Shown here: piece after piece, positions 23,590 to 34,700 of the stretch
Numbering within the stretch: position 1 is the stretch's first letter
How the letters are laid out: every line of letters starts with the position of its first letter
Origin: Annona cherimola
Taxonomy: Eukaryota > Streptophyta > Magnoliopsida > Magnoliales > Annonaceae
Assembly (NCBI GenBank): GCA_030490835.1
Contig: CM059972.1
Coordinates: forward strand, 30,421,452-30,485,451
Length of the DNA: 64,000 bases
Direction: 5' to 3'
Notes under the pieces: generated by a model
Told to the model about the DNA's origin: nothing
Databases searched by the model: none
Seen by the model: the letters and a program-made list of their open reading frames with translations, nothing else
Program-made: the position numbers and the translations under genes

Positions 23590-25900
23590 TTGATACTATG
23601 TTGTTTGGATTGGCAAAGACATATGGGACCAGGCATAAAAAGGCGGTCAAAGGTTATGACCCTTCCAGTGGATGTTCTTAACGAATTGCAACATGATTTA
23701 CACAAAGAAATTGATGGTGTAGTCGATGCTAATGATAGACATGATTTGCAGTTGAAAAATTCCTCAATAGTTGCAGGTATATCTTTTCAAAAAAGTCTTG
23801 TAGTATAAAATTAGTTCCCATTTTTCTACATTATAAATTGAAAAGTGTAGTTGCTAAGTACTTTCTTTTATTCCTAGGAGATCCATCCAATATGAAAAAA
23901 GTCGGCGTCCAAGTAAAGGATAAAGATAATGACAAATGAAGATAAAAAATGTAAAATTAGTTGTTCAAGTCTCCCTCTCGACTAATTGGATCAAAGATCC
24001 TGAAGTGGCTAGAAAATTGTCTCGACAATGCTCAATAATTGTCAGTATTCTAGCTCCACTAAAGGATAAAAAGAGTTGGAAATCCATCACATCTGAAGAA
24101 AAGTATCCTTTATATTGCCAATTGGAGGTAAGTGTTCAACAAAGTAAGCAACGATGTTTGAGTTATAAGTTTATTTTATTCTTTCTTATATTTGAGTCAC
24201 TAACATTGTATTTATTTATTTCAAGGTTTACAGCAATTTTTTGACATCAAGAAAATGGACTCTGAACATGCAATGAAATGCTTGGAAGAGTATTTTTCAG
24301 GGGTATACAATCGTTTCCGCAAATATTGTAACACTCACTTTCAGTAAACAAAGAAAAAGGGCCTTAATCCCAAACTTCATCCATATCGAAATGTGAAAGA
24401 ACAAGACTGGTTTTATCTTTGTGAACTATTTGAATCAGATTCATATAAGGTATGTTTTATCCAAAAAAATTATATTTAAAATAATACATCTAAATTATAT
24501 AGGCAAATCATTTTACATGTCTTTTTCATGCAGAAACGCTCTGCTAAAAATAGTAGAAATCGTTCAATGCTATCAAAGCCTTTTGTGGTTGCTCTTGATG
24601 AGAAAGTAAGGATCTGATAAACAAAAATCTTATCTTTGTGTAATAAAAAATGCTATTTTTATACTAATATATTGTTTTTTGTACTTATGATGAGAAAGGA
24701 TAAAGTTAGCGACCTTTCTGATGTCAACATGGTGGATCTATTTGCTAAAACACATAAAAAAGCAATGGGGATTTTGTCAATGAGTATGTACGTGATAAAT
24801 ATGTAAGTAATATTTTCTTCCACTTCTTTGGCATTTCAAATAGGGGTGGGAATCGGGGCGGGTCGACCCGTGACCCGCCCGCCCGACCCTGTTTTAATAC
24901 CGGGGCGGGTCAGGGGTGCGTACCCGGCGGGGGCGGGTCGGGATTTTCGGGTTTTTAAAGAAATGCGGGTCGGGGCGGGGCGGGGCAAAATTCGAGTTTT
25001 TACAGCCGGTCGGGGCGGGTCTACTTGCTGACCCGTTTTCTGATATTTTACATTAAAAAGAAAAACCACGTTCAATGCTAATATTCATGTTTTATTTAAT
25101 TATTTATATTTACTTTGATTGATTAATAATAGATTCAAGCATATAGTAGTTAAATTTAATATAAATTTGTCTTTATACTTGATAGTTTTATAAATTTTTA
25201 AAAATTTCTTACTTGACCCGCAATTTTTTACCCGACCCGATACCGACCCGAATTTTGTCCCGAGACCTTGTAGAAAAAAGTAAGGGTCAAACCGACCTTG
25301 TCCCGACCCGGTATAAAATAAGAGTCAAACAAGATTTTTGAAAAGGAGGGTCAGGGTTGGGCACACCCTGACCCGCCCCGATTCCCACCCCTAATTTCAA
25401 ACCTATTTGCTAAAAAGTTAAGAATCCGAAATGTGTCAGCCTACGCTAATATGCCCATTTACATGTACAATAGCCACAACCTTTAATTCAAGTATTTTAG
25501 CATTAAATTCATGACCAAATAGAGTAATATTTGTAACTAAGTAGGACTAACTCAAAATAAAACGCATTTTTGTATATGAGTTCAGCTTCAAATGATAGAT
25601 AAATTAGATGAAACTCAAGAGGATGAACCTCCAAGTCAAAGTAAAATTTATGAGGAGGAAGTCATGGGTAGAAATCTGGTGTTATGAAAGGATTGGGTTT
25701 AGGACCAAAACCCAAAAAAGTTTGCATGCACATGGCAAATAATAGAGTTAAAGTACAGGACCTACAAAACAAAATATCCTGGCAAGAGTCCAAGATGATT
25801 GAGCAAGACTCTAAGATCGTGTCGTAGGATGAAAAATTATTGCACAAGAAGTGGTAATCAATGACACATGTAAAATGATAGATTTAATGAAGCAAGCTCT
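23590..25900 (+). pseudogene. Transposase_24-like CACTA gene, broken
   Basis: Several exon-like pieces on one strand carry the pattern of plant En/Spm-type Transposase_24 proteins. Visible pieces: 23590-23776 (ending at a GTATAT donor); 23936-24127, with KDKKSWKSITSEEKYPLYC; 24226-24450, with VYNRFRKYCNTHFQ then a stop, and WFYLCELFES; 24534-24606, with KKRSAKNSRNRSML, the signature basic block; and 25590-25830, which needs a frame shift to join MGRNLV with GLGLGPKPKK and a coiled-coil tail. Internal stops (for example near 24345), the shift near 25680 and the hAT insertion at 24841 show that it is dead. It belongs to the surrounding CACTA element. The exact role of this protein class in transposition is not settled here. 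Confidence 0.65.
24841..25393. mobile_element. hAT-type MITE nested in CACTA element, 553 bp
   Basis: The terminal inverted repeats are TAGGGGTGGGAATCGGGGCG and its complement ending CCACCCCTA. It is flanked by a perfect 8-bp duplication, ATTTCAAA, at 24833-24840 and 25394-25401; 8 bp is diagnostic of hAT transposons. The left 190 bp is extremely GC-rich with repeated GGGTCGGGGCGGG blocks, and CGACCCG repeats occupy the right part. It has no transposase frame. It sits in the middle of the broken CACTA gene. Confidence 0.9.
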
Positions 25901-27084
25901 ATTAAAGAATGTGGGGAGTTCCTCCTCTCCTAATGTTGAAGGTATGAACAAACTAGTAATCTATGGCTTGGCATAATAACAACAGTTATTATATATATCT
26001 TGCTAATTTTATTCTGTGTACTTTCTAGGATTATGATTAATGGTAGCATGCTACTACTTTTTGGAGCTTGAAACTTTTTGAAAGCGTCATGGTCAACCTC
26101 TTGTGTCCCTTTAATTTTACAAGTTGGAATACATTGCATGAGATTAATGGAGGCAACTACTTTTTACAAGAATGATAAAGCCTGAATGCAAACAAAGGTG
26201 CCCATATTGAAATTGTTTTCAAGTCCTCTTCCACAAATGTTTTGTATTATAATGTGGATGCCAAAGCACTTAATTCTCATTATATGATCAAGCACGGCTT
26301 CTCCATTCTTACTTTTACTTAACAAATCATATTAATACAATATTAAACATAATATCACTAATGTATTTTTAGATATAAATAGTCATTTTGTAGTTTATAT
26401 TTTCAATTTACTTTGTAATTATATCCCAAATCTCTATGTTTTTCAATAGTCAACTGGACAACAGCAGAAGTCTCAACAACCTCTATCCCCGAACTTAATT
26501 GCCGCTATTGGGTGCTTAGGAATTGATACATATGATCTCAAAATTCTTATACTAGTAAAGTATATTAGCTTTATAAGTTCACGGCTCTATATAAGAGAAA
26601 ATAGAATATGTCTAATGCTACTTGACTTGTATTGAAATGTTTGCACATTGTTGAAGAAGAAGATGAGAAATTTCAGTCCTGGTTTCAAAAGCATTGAAAT
26701 ACACAAAATTTCTTATTATATTTGGCCTTATGTTTAGTTTATGTATTTTTTCAATGCAAGTATTGAATTAAATTAATTTGGTAGAAGGAAAATTTTCATA
26801 ATGAAGTGCTCTTAAATATCTTCATGGATAAGCACTTGGAGTAAAGGCATTGCAATATGCTATGGGCACTTATGTTCAATTTGTGATAGAATGTAAACTT
26901 TGGATTATTTTAAGTTACAATCACTATCGGATGTATTTGAGAATGATTATCTTTCATTAATATGGTTATTTAATGTGTCGTTTTATTTTTCCTGTTCTAA
27001 TAGGTTGTGATGAACGTTTGACATATGAATTTGACAAAATATTGTTGTAATTGATGAATGAAAAATTTATATGCTAATTGTCTT

Positions 27085-27430
27085 CAATTGCAACGAAAGA
27101 TATGACTTATTGCAACGAAGATATGAATTATTGCAACGAAATTTGTTCGTTAGTAATGTATTAACATGGTTAAACTTGGGCTTTTTCTACAATGAAAATA
27201 ATCGTTGCAACTAACTATCATAAACTTCCCCACGAGGGTGTACCAACCAACGTGCAACGATTTTTTTGTTGCAAATATATTTTTGCAACGAAATTGTTGT
27301 CATTAGCAACGAAATGTTTCAGTTGGTAATGTAATAAAATGGTTAATATGTGAATTTTAACAACGAAAATAGTCTTTACAATATTAGCAACGAAAATAAT
27401 TTCGTTGCAATAGGCTTTTTCCACTAAAAT
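27085..27430. repeat. CACTA subterminal repeats, right block
   Basis: ATTGCAACGAA occurs near 27089, 27112 and 27132, and further copies (GTTGCAA, GCAACGAAA) continue to 27410, in both orientations. This matches the left block at 18817-19260 and brackets the element. Confidence 0.7.
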
Positions 27431-27686
27431 TTTTCCTTGCAATAGTTCTCAGCAATCAAATTCTTATAAACTGTGCTCGTTAGAATAGTCGCATTTTGTA
27501 ATATCTATTCCATTTCATTCCATTCTCACCGTTTGCATCTTACTAATCAAAGTCAACCAACCCTACCTCTCTCATTTAAGACTCAGATAAGTTCGGTTGA
27601 TCATAATTCAGGTTGAAATTTCAAGTGAAATTTGAATATTTTATTATCTTTTACACGTATTTATCTAAATTCTCATCTATATTAAA

Positions 27687-30352
27687 TAGGGGGTGCAAGC
27701 CAGGCAAGTTTTCCCGACCTAGCCCGGTCCAGCACCTTAAAAAACTAGTTTTGAATTTTTTGCAAAAGTACTTTTTGTCTATTAGTAACGGGTTTGACCC
27801 TGTCCAGAGCTTATTAGTACTGACCTCCTGGACCCGGATCAGCCCTTAAAAAACCTGTCCTCTTTACACCATTAAAAACAGTTTTTTTTTTACAAAAAAA
27901 AAATTTTATGGTATGAAATAACCTTAAAAGATATAAAAATTCAAATTATTTTAATAAGAATGACCAACAATTCTTTAAAAAAATCTAGTTTACCTAATCT
28001 TTCTAGAATTATTTAGTTAAGTTAGAAATCGAGTTTCATCTAAATAAAAAATATGCATGGGCCATTTAAAAAATATGTGAAATCAATGTAATAAAATTAT
28101 TTGATATACATATAGATATCAATTTCAATTTCATATATTTAACATCTAAATTGTGTAAAATATTATTCCTAGGTAGATAAATGATTCCTCAAATTATCAT
28201 TGTTACATTCTAATGCATTTATAAATAAATTTATGCATCTTTTCACAATTTATACATAATTATATATGTTTTTAACCAAGTACAACTTATCTAAGAATTT
28301 AATTAAAATGATTTTTTGTACCATATTAAAATAAATAAATTGTTCCATAAAATCTTCACGGATAATACTTACTTGAGATTACAAAAAAAAATAAGAATAG
28401 GAAGTTTTACGGGATACATATATATCTATTTTCAAAGTTTATATATATATATATTTGCAATGTAGATGTGAAAGACTTCAAAATATAAGACTAAATGTTA
28501 TTTATTTATGAAAATAATTAAAATAGACCTATATTTTTTTCTTGGAGGCCACAAATGCTATTTACATCCATCTTTCCTTAAAAATTACTAAAATTGATAT
28601 ATTTTTTAATTTGCTTTAAAAGAATATTTTCTAATCAAAATGATATGTAAGAGTTGGAGCATTCACATCGTTTGGTCCATTATGTAAAAAATAAATGAAA
28701 CAAAAATAATTTATTTTTAACCCTATCCAGACTTGCTCTGAATTGAACATGAATTAATAAGACAGTTTAATATCAAATTCAACCAAATTTGGAATATATA
28801 AGGACAAAATTAATAACGGGTATACGTGTGGCAATAATAATAGGACCATCATCACTACTTCCATTTTTTAATTTATTGTAAAAATTGTCTCTATACAATT
28901 ATTTTAAAATTTATTGTAGAAATATTCTCTATATAATTATTTGAAATTTATTATAGAAATATTCTCCATATAAAATTATTTTTAAATTTATTGTAGAACG
29001 TTCTCAATCTAATTATTTTAAAATTTATGATTTAAATTATTATATAATTTTTTCATATAATTATTTTAAAATTTACATTTTAAAACTTATTGTAGAAATT
29101 TTCTTCATATAATTGTTTCAAATTTTCTTTTTTAAAATTTATCGTGGAAATGTTCTCTATATTAGTATTTTAAATTTTTCATTTTTAAATTTATTGTGGA
29201 AACATTCTCCACATAATTATTTTAAATTTATTAGAAAAATATTCTTCATATAATTATCTTAAAATTTATTGAAAAAGTTCTCCCTGTAATTACTTTTAAG
29301 TTTATATTTTGAATTAATTTGAAAAACAACTTTATTTTTTGAACCTATCCCGGATCCTATCAAACCCGAATTGGATTTGATGCTACAAAGTTTGGTATCG
29401 GGTTCAACCCAGAACTAAATGCATAGGGTCAAAATACGTACCGAGTGTGAGGCAGGTAAAACCCGCCCGATGTGCACTTATAGTAGAAAGGGAGGTGGAA
29501 AATGGAAAAGTAAATTTTTTGAGATGATATAATAGGATAGAAGTAAAGCATGAAAAAATATATCAAAAAATATTTTTCTCGATTTCTTTATTTGGCCATT
29601 CTCAAACTCGGCATGGAAAATTTTTGATTTTTTCGAATACAATTTTTAACCCTGCCCTGGACCTACTTTGACCTGGACTGGAATTTGTGGCATAGGGTGA
29701 ACCACGTAGTATTGTCATGGGTAAGGGTGATAATGGATCGGGTTTGACGGTTTGGAGTTTAATCCTAATCTTAACCCATTTAAAATATTTTAACCCTAAT
29801 CTGTTTATTAACTCATTCAAAAAACTTCAACTTTAACCCATTTATAACCCATTTAATAAACGGGTTGGCGGGTTCTTAACGGGATATATAGTAGATGACT
29901 TAAAGTCCTAAACTCTGATAAACGATAATCTCACAGGGAGATACCAGAAAACGTTTACAGCACAAGGGAAATGAAAATAGTGTAGTAACAGGAAAATTGA
30001 ATTTGGGGCAGCAGTGGGAAACAAAAATTAAGTAACAGGAGGAATACTTAGCGAAGAAAAATATCTAAGGGGTTTACATATATATATAACTTTAACGAGT
30101 TAAATAAGTTGAACATGTTAAACGGGTTACTAAATGGGTTGGCAGGTTATAAAATTTCAACCTTAATCTGTTTATTTAATTAAATTGTTTAATTGGTTGG
30201 CGAATTATAACTCATTTATTTTAAAATCTAAATCCAAACCCATTTATAAACGGGTTGGACGAATGGGTTGACGGATTGACCGTGACTATTAACACCCCTA
30301 GTCATATGTACTAGGTCTGTGTCGGATAAAACTCGCCCAGCTTACACTCCTA
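27687..30352. mobile_element. Old hAT-like element (outer)
   Basis: The left end TAGGGGGTGCAAGCCAGGCA with AGTTTTCCCG pairs with the right end, whose complement is TAGGAGTGTAAGCTGGGCGA with GTTTTATCCG. Flanks ATATTAAA (27679-27686) and CCTTTAAA (30353-30360) agree only at TTAAA, as expected of an old insertion. A second, similar right end lies at about 29445-29483 (AGGTAAAACCCGCCC), so this may instead be two overlapping relatives. The interior is AT-rich with repeated TTATTTTAAAATTTAT blocks (28880-29280) and no frame. Confidence 0.5.
29722..30300. mobile_element. hAT-like MITE nested in the outer element
   Basis: The left end is TAAGGGTGATAATGGATC and the complement of the right end is TAGGGGTGTTAATAGTCACG. 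Flanks are GTCATGGG (29714-29721) and GTCATATG (30301-30308), an 8-bp duplication with two mismatches. Repeated AACCCATTTATAA and AACGGGTTGG units fill both arms. It is non-coding. Confidence 0.65.
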
Positions 30353-30433
30353 CCTTTAAAAATCATGATAAACTTAGAGGTAATTTGAAAAAGATAAAAT
30401 GTATTTATAATAGAACATGATTCCTTACACTCA

Positions 30434-30763
30434 GGTGCACTTAGGCTTGGTGCACTTGGGTGCATTTAATCTATTTTTTAACTTTTTAAAAACTTTTTTA
30501 TACAACTGTTAAACTAAGTATATTTAACATGCTTATCAAGTTTTTACCATTTTTGAAAATTTTTATATATTTCTTTTTTATTTTTAAAAATTAGTGGTAT
30601 TTTTAATAATTTAAATTTACTAAAATGTCACTGATTTTTAAAAATAAAAAATCTCAAAATCTCAAAAAATAGTAAAACTTGATACGCATGTTAAATATAC
30701 TTAGTTTAACAATTGTATAAAAAGGTTTTAAAAATAAAAAAAGGTTAAAGCACCTAGGTGCAC
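30434..30763. mobile_element. Foldback family element
   Basis: Tips are TGCACTTGGGTGCATTTA on the left and GCACCTAGGTGCACTG on the right. The arms hold CTAAGTATATTTAACATG / TTTTTACCATTTTT and their inverted counterparts AAAATAGTAAAACTTGATA / ATGTTAAATATACTTAG. The centre is near 30600 (TACTAAAATGTCACTG in the right half mirrors TTAGTGGTATTTT). It is non-coding. Confidence 0.7.
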
Positions 30764-30789
30764 TGTTTTAGAATTCATTTATAATTTTT

Positions 30790-31150
30790 AAAGGGTTTTA
30801 ACACTATGCAACTGATACCCACTAAAATATTGGTGGGAACTTCATAGAGCTGTCTCAGCTTGATAACTATATAACTTCCCACATCCGTCTTAGCTTGATG
30901 ACAATCTAAAATCTACTTTGTCCATCATATTTAGAATTTCTTTTTACAACAAAACCAAATTTGATTCAAATCAAACATGTGTATATCTGTAATAAAAAAA
31001 AACTGCATGGATCATATCTAATAAAGGTGGAAAATCAACATGATAAAAATTTTAAACTTATATATGCATCTAACTTCAAACTTGTTAGTTCAACATGTAA
31101 ATCATCTTTTTGATGTTGAAACAAAATATTTCTGGGCCTAGCCCATTAAT
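30790..31150. repeat. Dispersed AT-rich repeat, copy 2
   Basis: The part at 30902-31105 follows the same order of blocks as 2840-3012 (ATCTACTT, TATTTAGAATTT, ATGTGTAT, TTAGTTCAACATGTAAAT). It is non-coding. 31150-31725, up to the BTB start, holds a T-run at 31303-31320 and the presumed 5' leader of that gene. Confidence 0.35.
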
Positions 31151-31725
31151 AGATTGCTAGAAGGGTGTCTGAATAATGCGAAATCACAAATGGACGCATT
31201 TTATTGCATGGAAGGCTTCACAATTTGTGCAGGAGGGTAGTCCTCGCTTAATGAAAACGTTTTGGGCTTAGGCTTGGCCTAGGAAATAAATGGATATTGA
31301 ATCCTTTTTTTTTTTTTTTTGTTAAAAGAGTAGTGGGTTGAGTTTAACAAAGTGATCGTGATCTCTATGTGGATTGCAACAAGTAATCACCTCTATTGCC
31401 GTATACCAGATGATTTACGTAGAATGGACTTGCTTTTATATTTTAACATTTTTATTTTTCTTAATAATATTTATCTATATTTTAATGTTAGCAACGTGAT
31501 CTCGTTTTAACATTGCGGTAGTTTTGTGGAGTTATTAGGGCCGTTTATTGACAATGGGACGTGTATTAATTTAAAATCTAGAAGTGAGTTGTCTTGGATC
31601 GTCGCTTGTGATGTGTCGTTGCCATTTGCCACTGACTCCGATTTGATTCACCAATCAGAAACACAGTCTCTCAAATGGCTTCCCATCGCTGAGAAACGAA
31701 AGCAGGAAACCCTGGAATATTGGCG

Positions 31726-34700
31726 ATGGAGTCTCAATACCCCAAACCCCACGCCTATGGCTGCAATGGGAAGCTTCAGGTCGTTCGCGCCCAGCAATCT
31801 GGCAACGATCGCGGCAGCAGCAGCGGAGACAACGGCGGTGGCGGCGACCTTCGAGCTCACCTGGACTGCAATCTCGCCGCTCTCTGTGACCACATCCAGA
31901 TGGAGGGCTTCAATTCCGGCCTCTTCTCCGACATCGTCGTCCACGCCATGGGCGGCACCTACCGTCTCCACCGCCTCATCCTCTCGCGCAGCTCCTACTT
32001 CAGGTACCTCCCTCCACCGGCACGATCGAATTCAATTGCATTTTAGTTTGGAAGTCAGAGATGGTAAATTCGCTTTGCAATTGTGTTGGAAGTCGAGATT
32101 GGTGTCGGTTGCAGGAGTTGGCCCGGTGCTGAAATTTTTTTTTTTTTTAAATTTCATTTGATTGGTGAGCTATCGCATTCTGCTGCTGTTTTTATTTATT
32201 TTTATGGCTTGGAAATTGTTGAAACGTCTTAGTGGAATTTTCTGTCTACAATAGCATCTGCCCACCCATAATCCTGGTTGAAATTCGACCACGTTGATGA
32301 TGATTGCAATTTGAAGTTGCAATGCATTGGCCACCTACTGCATCTTTGATAACACGCGCATTCCCAATCCTGCATAGATTTAAACTTTAAAGCTCGCCGT
32401 CCATTTGCTGTTCTTTTTCTTCTTTATTGTTTTCTTTCTGCACAAATTTTCAATTTTCTGGATTTGGTTAGAACTGGTTCCTAGTTTGGAAGCCAAGTAG
32501 CACAATAGGGTACTTGACTAAAGGAACTAAGTACTAGTTAGAATGGAGGAAAGAGATGGAGGGTTGTAGATAACAATACCTTCCCATTAGCACAATGTTT
32601 TATATGTACAATGAAAGCATTGCTATTTTCCAGGTCCTACATGCATTGTCCTGGAGGACAAAGCTGGAATCAGTTCTAACCAGCATTGCTGCTTTGTTTC
32701 TTGCACTAGGATTTCTTGCAATATCTTCTCAAATACCATCATGACTAGAAACCTTTGTGTCCAACAAAGAAATATACTTGTCCAGTGGATATTGATGCAA
32801 GACTTATACTCATGGATTATTTATTTTCTAGGAACATGCTTCATGGGCCATGGAAAGAGGCCAGTGCACCAGTGCTGAACCTGCACATTGATGATGACAA
32901 TGTAAATGATAAGGCAATTGCAACAGCCCTTGCATACCTTTATGGACATCATCCAAAGCTTAATGATAATAATGCATTTCGTGTCCTTGCTGCTGCATCT
33001 TTTCTGGATCTTCAGGTATGCAATGGATATAAAGCAGGCTTGGCCGTGCACTGGAATGCTCAATTTGCTTGCTTTTATCTTTATTCCTCTCTTTTTAAAC
33101 TGTTATGTCTATTCTTAACTGTGCCTACTGATTTCAGGATTTATGTTCTATATGCACGGACTTCATCATTTCTGAACTATGGACTTCAAATTTTTTAGCC
33201 TATCAGGTGCTTTTCTTCTGCTTCTGTTGGATTCTTCCCTTTATTTTGAGTTCTAACAGTTTGTCTTTATCATTCAGGTATTCGCAGAGAGCCAGGACTA
33301 TGGTATTCATGGAGAAAGAGTTAGGAATGCATGCTGGGGCTACTTATGTCAAAGTGGTGCTATGGAATTGAGAGAGGTATTTGACAAATACCAGTATGTT
33401 CTCGTAGATGATAGGTTTGAAGATTGAAATGTTCTTCCATGCCCTACAGCCCCATGTCAGTTTGTAAAATGCAATAGAAATAAATGAGGAAGCCACAGAT
33501 AATTCCCTCACATTTTAAGCATGGAACCAGGAATAATTCCTTGCAATTATAAATATGTTAGCCAAGAATAATACCTTCACCTTTCAGGATAGAATTCCCT
33601 GTGGTTGAAGCATTCAAGGAAATTAACTGAGTTCAGTACTCTTCAACTTTAAGCATATTTAAAATTTTTGGTTCTATGCAGTAAATACTAATCATAGACA
33701 ACAAAGTAGCTAGGCCTGTACATTCCAGTTATGCATCCTACCTGCAAAGCATCATGGTAACCAATAACTGCATCTGTTGGATTTACTTTTGATTAGCTCT
33801 CTTATCATCATAGAAAATCCTCATTGGTACAAGAAACTAGCATTTATGTGGATCATTCTACGGATTATCTTGCTTATGCATGATTATCTGGGCGTTGTGA
33901 TGTTAGGTGCTTCCCAAACTTTCTTCTCACACTCTACATGCTCTTCTCACCTCAGATGAATTATGGGTGCCTTGCGAAGAAAAAAGGTAAGGAAGAATTT
34001 TGGCCGCAAATTATTGGATTTCGTGATTCGCGACTTCAATTTCTTTTTAAATTTGAGTTTCTTTTGCTTTTTTAAAGGTTTGAATTGGCTTTGTACACTC
34101 TTCTTGCAAAAGGTGCTTCTTTCAAGGAAGATCAAACTGAACAATCCAGTTCAGGTTCCGAGACAGGTACAGCTGTGGATTCTGGTTCCTCAGCATTGAA
34201 GGGAAAGAACATTATCAATGGAAGCACTAGCAAACAGCTAATGGAAACTGAAGTTGGGTGCATGAGTTTGCAAGATAACCTTGACAGACATAAAACTGCT
34301 CATAATATTCTGGTTGAGCTTGCAGACTGTGTAGTAGATTTTCACAATGCTGCTTCCAGGTCTAATCCATTGCAAGTTCAACAGGAAACATACTCTCCTC
34401 CAGTTTCTGCACCTCTATATTCTTGCAAGATGGAACAATCAACATCCCAGAGTAACTCATTCTGTAGTTCAGATACTATCAGAACATCAAGTGCTTATGC
34501 TGAAACACAAAAGAGCATTGAGGCAAATAGAATGGGAGGCAATGGAGATGTGATGGGTGGAACCTCCAATGAAAGCACTTGTTACCATTTTAATAGTGGT
34601 ATCTGGCTTTCTGGGGAGCAATCTAGGACCTGCACTTCCATGACCACCTCTTCCTGTAATGAAGTCATTACAAGTGAGTGGGGAAGATGCACCATGCCGT

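Larger units (their letters stand above)
18784..27450 (+). mobile_element. Degraded CACTA (En/Spm) transposon
   Basis: The left end is CACTACGACAAAACTTAGC, a typical CACTA terminus. Copies of GCAACGAAA in both orientations crowd 18817-19260 and reappear at 27085-27430; CACTA elements carry such subterminal repeats at both ends. Between them lies a broken Transposase_24-like gene (about 23590-25900). No TNP2-type transposase was recognised, so the element is non-autonomous or decayed. The right CACTA terminus is not recognisable; the end is placed just after the last subterminal repeat. A hAT element (24841-25393) is nested inside, and 19285-21830 is expanded by internal duplications. Confidence 0.75.

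Noticed and set aside
24836..25075. A proline/arginine-rich open frame in GC-rich DNA
   Set aside because: It is produced by the GGGTCGGGGCGGG repeats in the arm of the hAT MITE and ends with the element's repeats.
18817..27430. Regularly recurring GCAACGAAA resembling a repeat-spacer array
   Set aside because: The copies occur in both orientations with irregular spacing at the two ends of a CACTA element in plant DNA. They are subterminal transposon repeats, not a CRISPR array.
31526..32161. A 211-residue open frame on the plus strand over the BTB start
   Set aside because: It overlaps exon 1 of the BTB gene in another frame and runs past its splice donor. Its composition (Ala/Ser/Thr-rich) is that of a shadow frame of GC-rich coding DNA.
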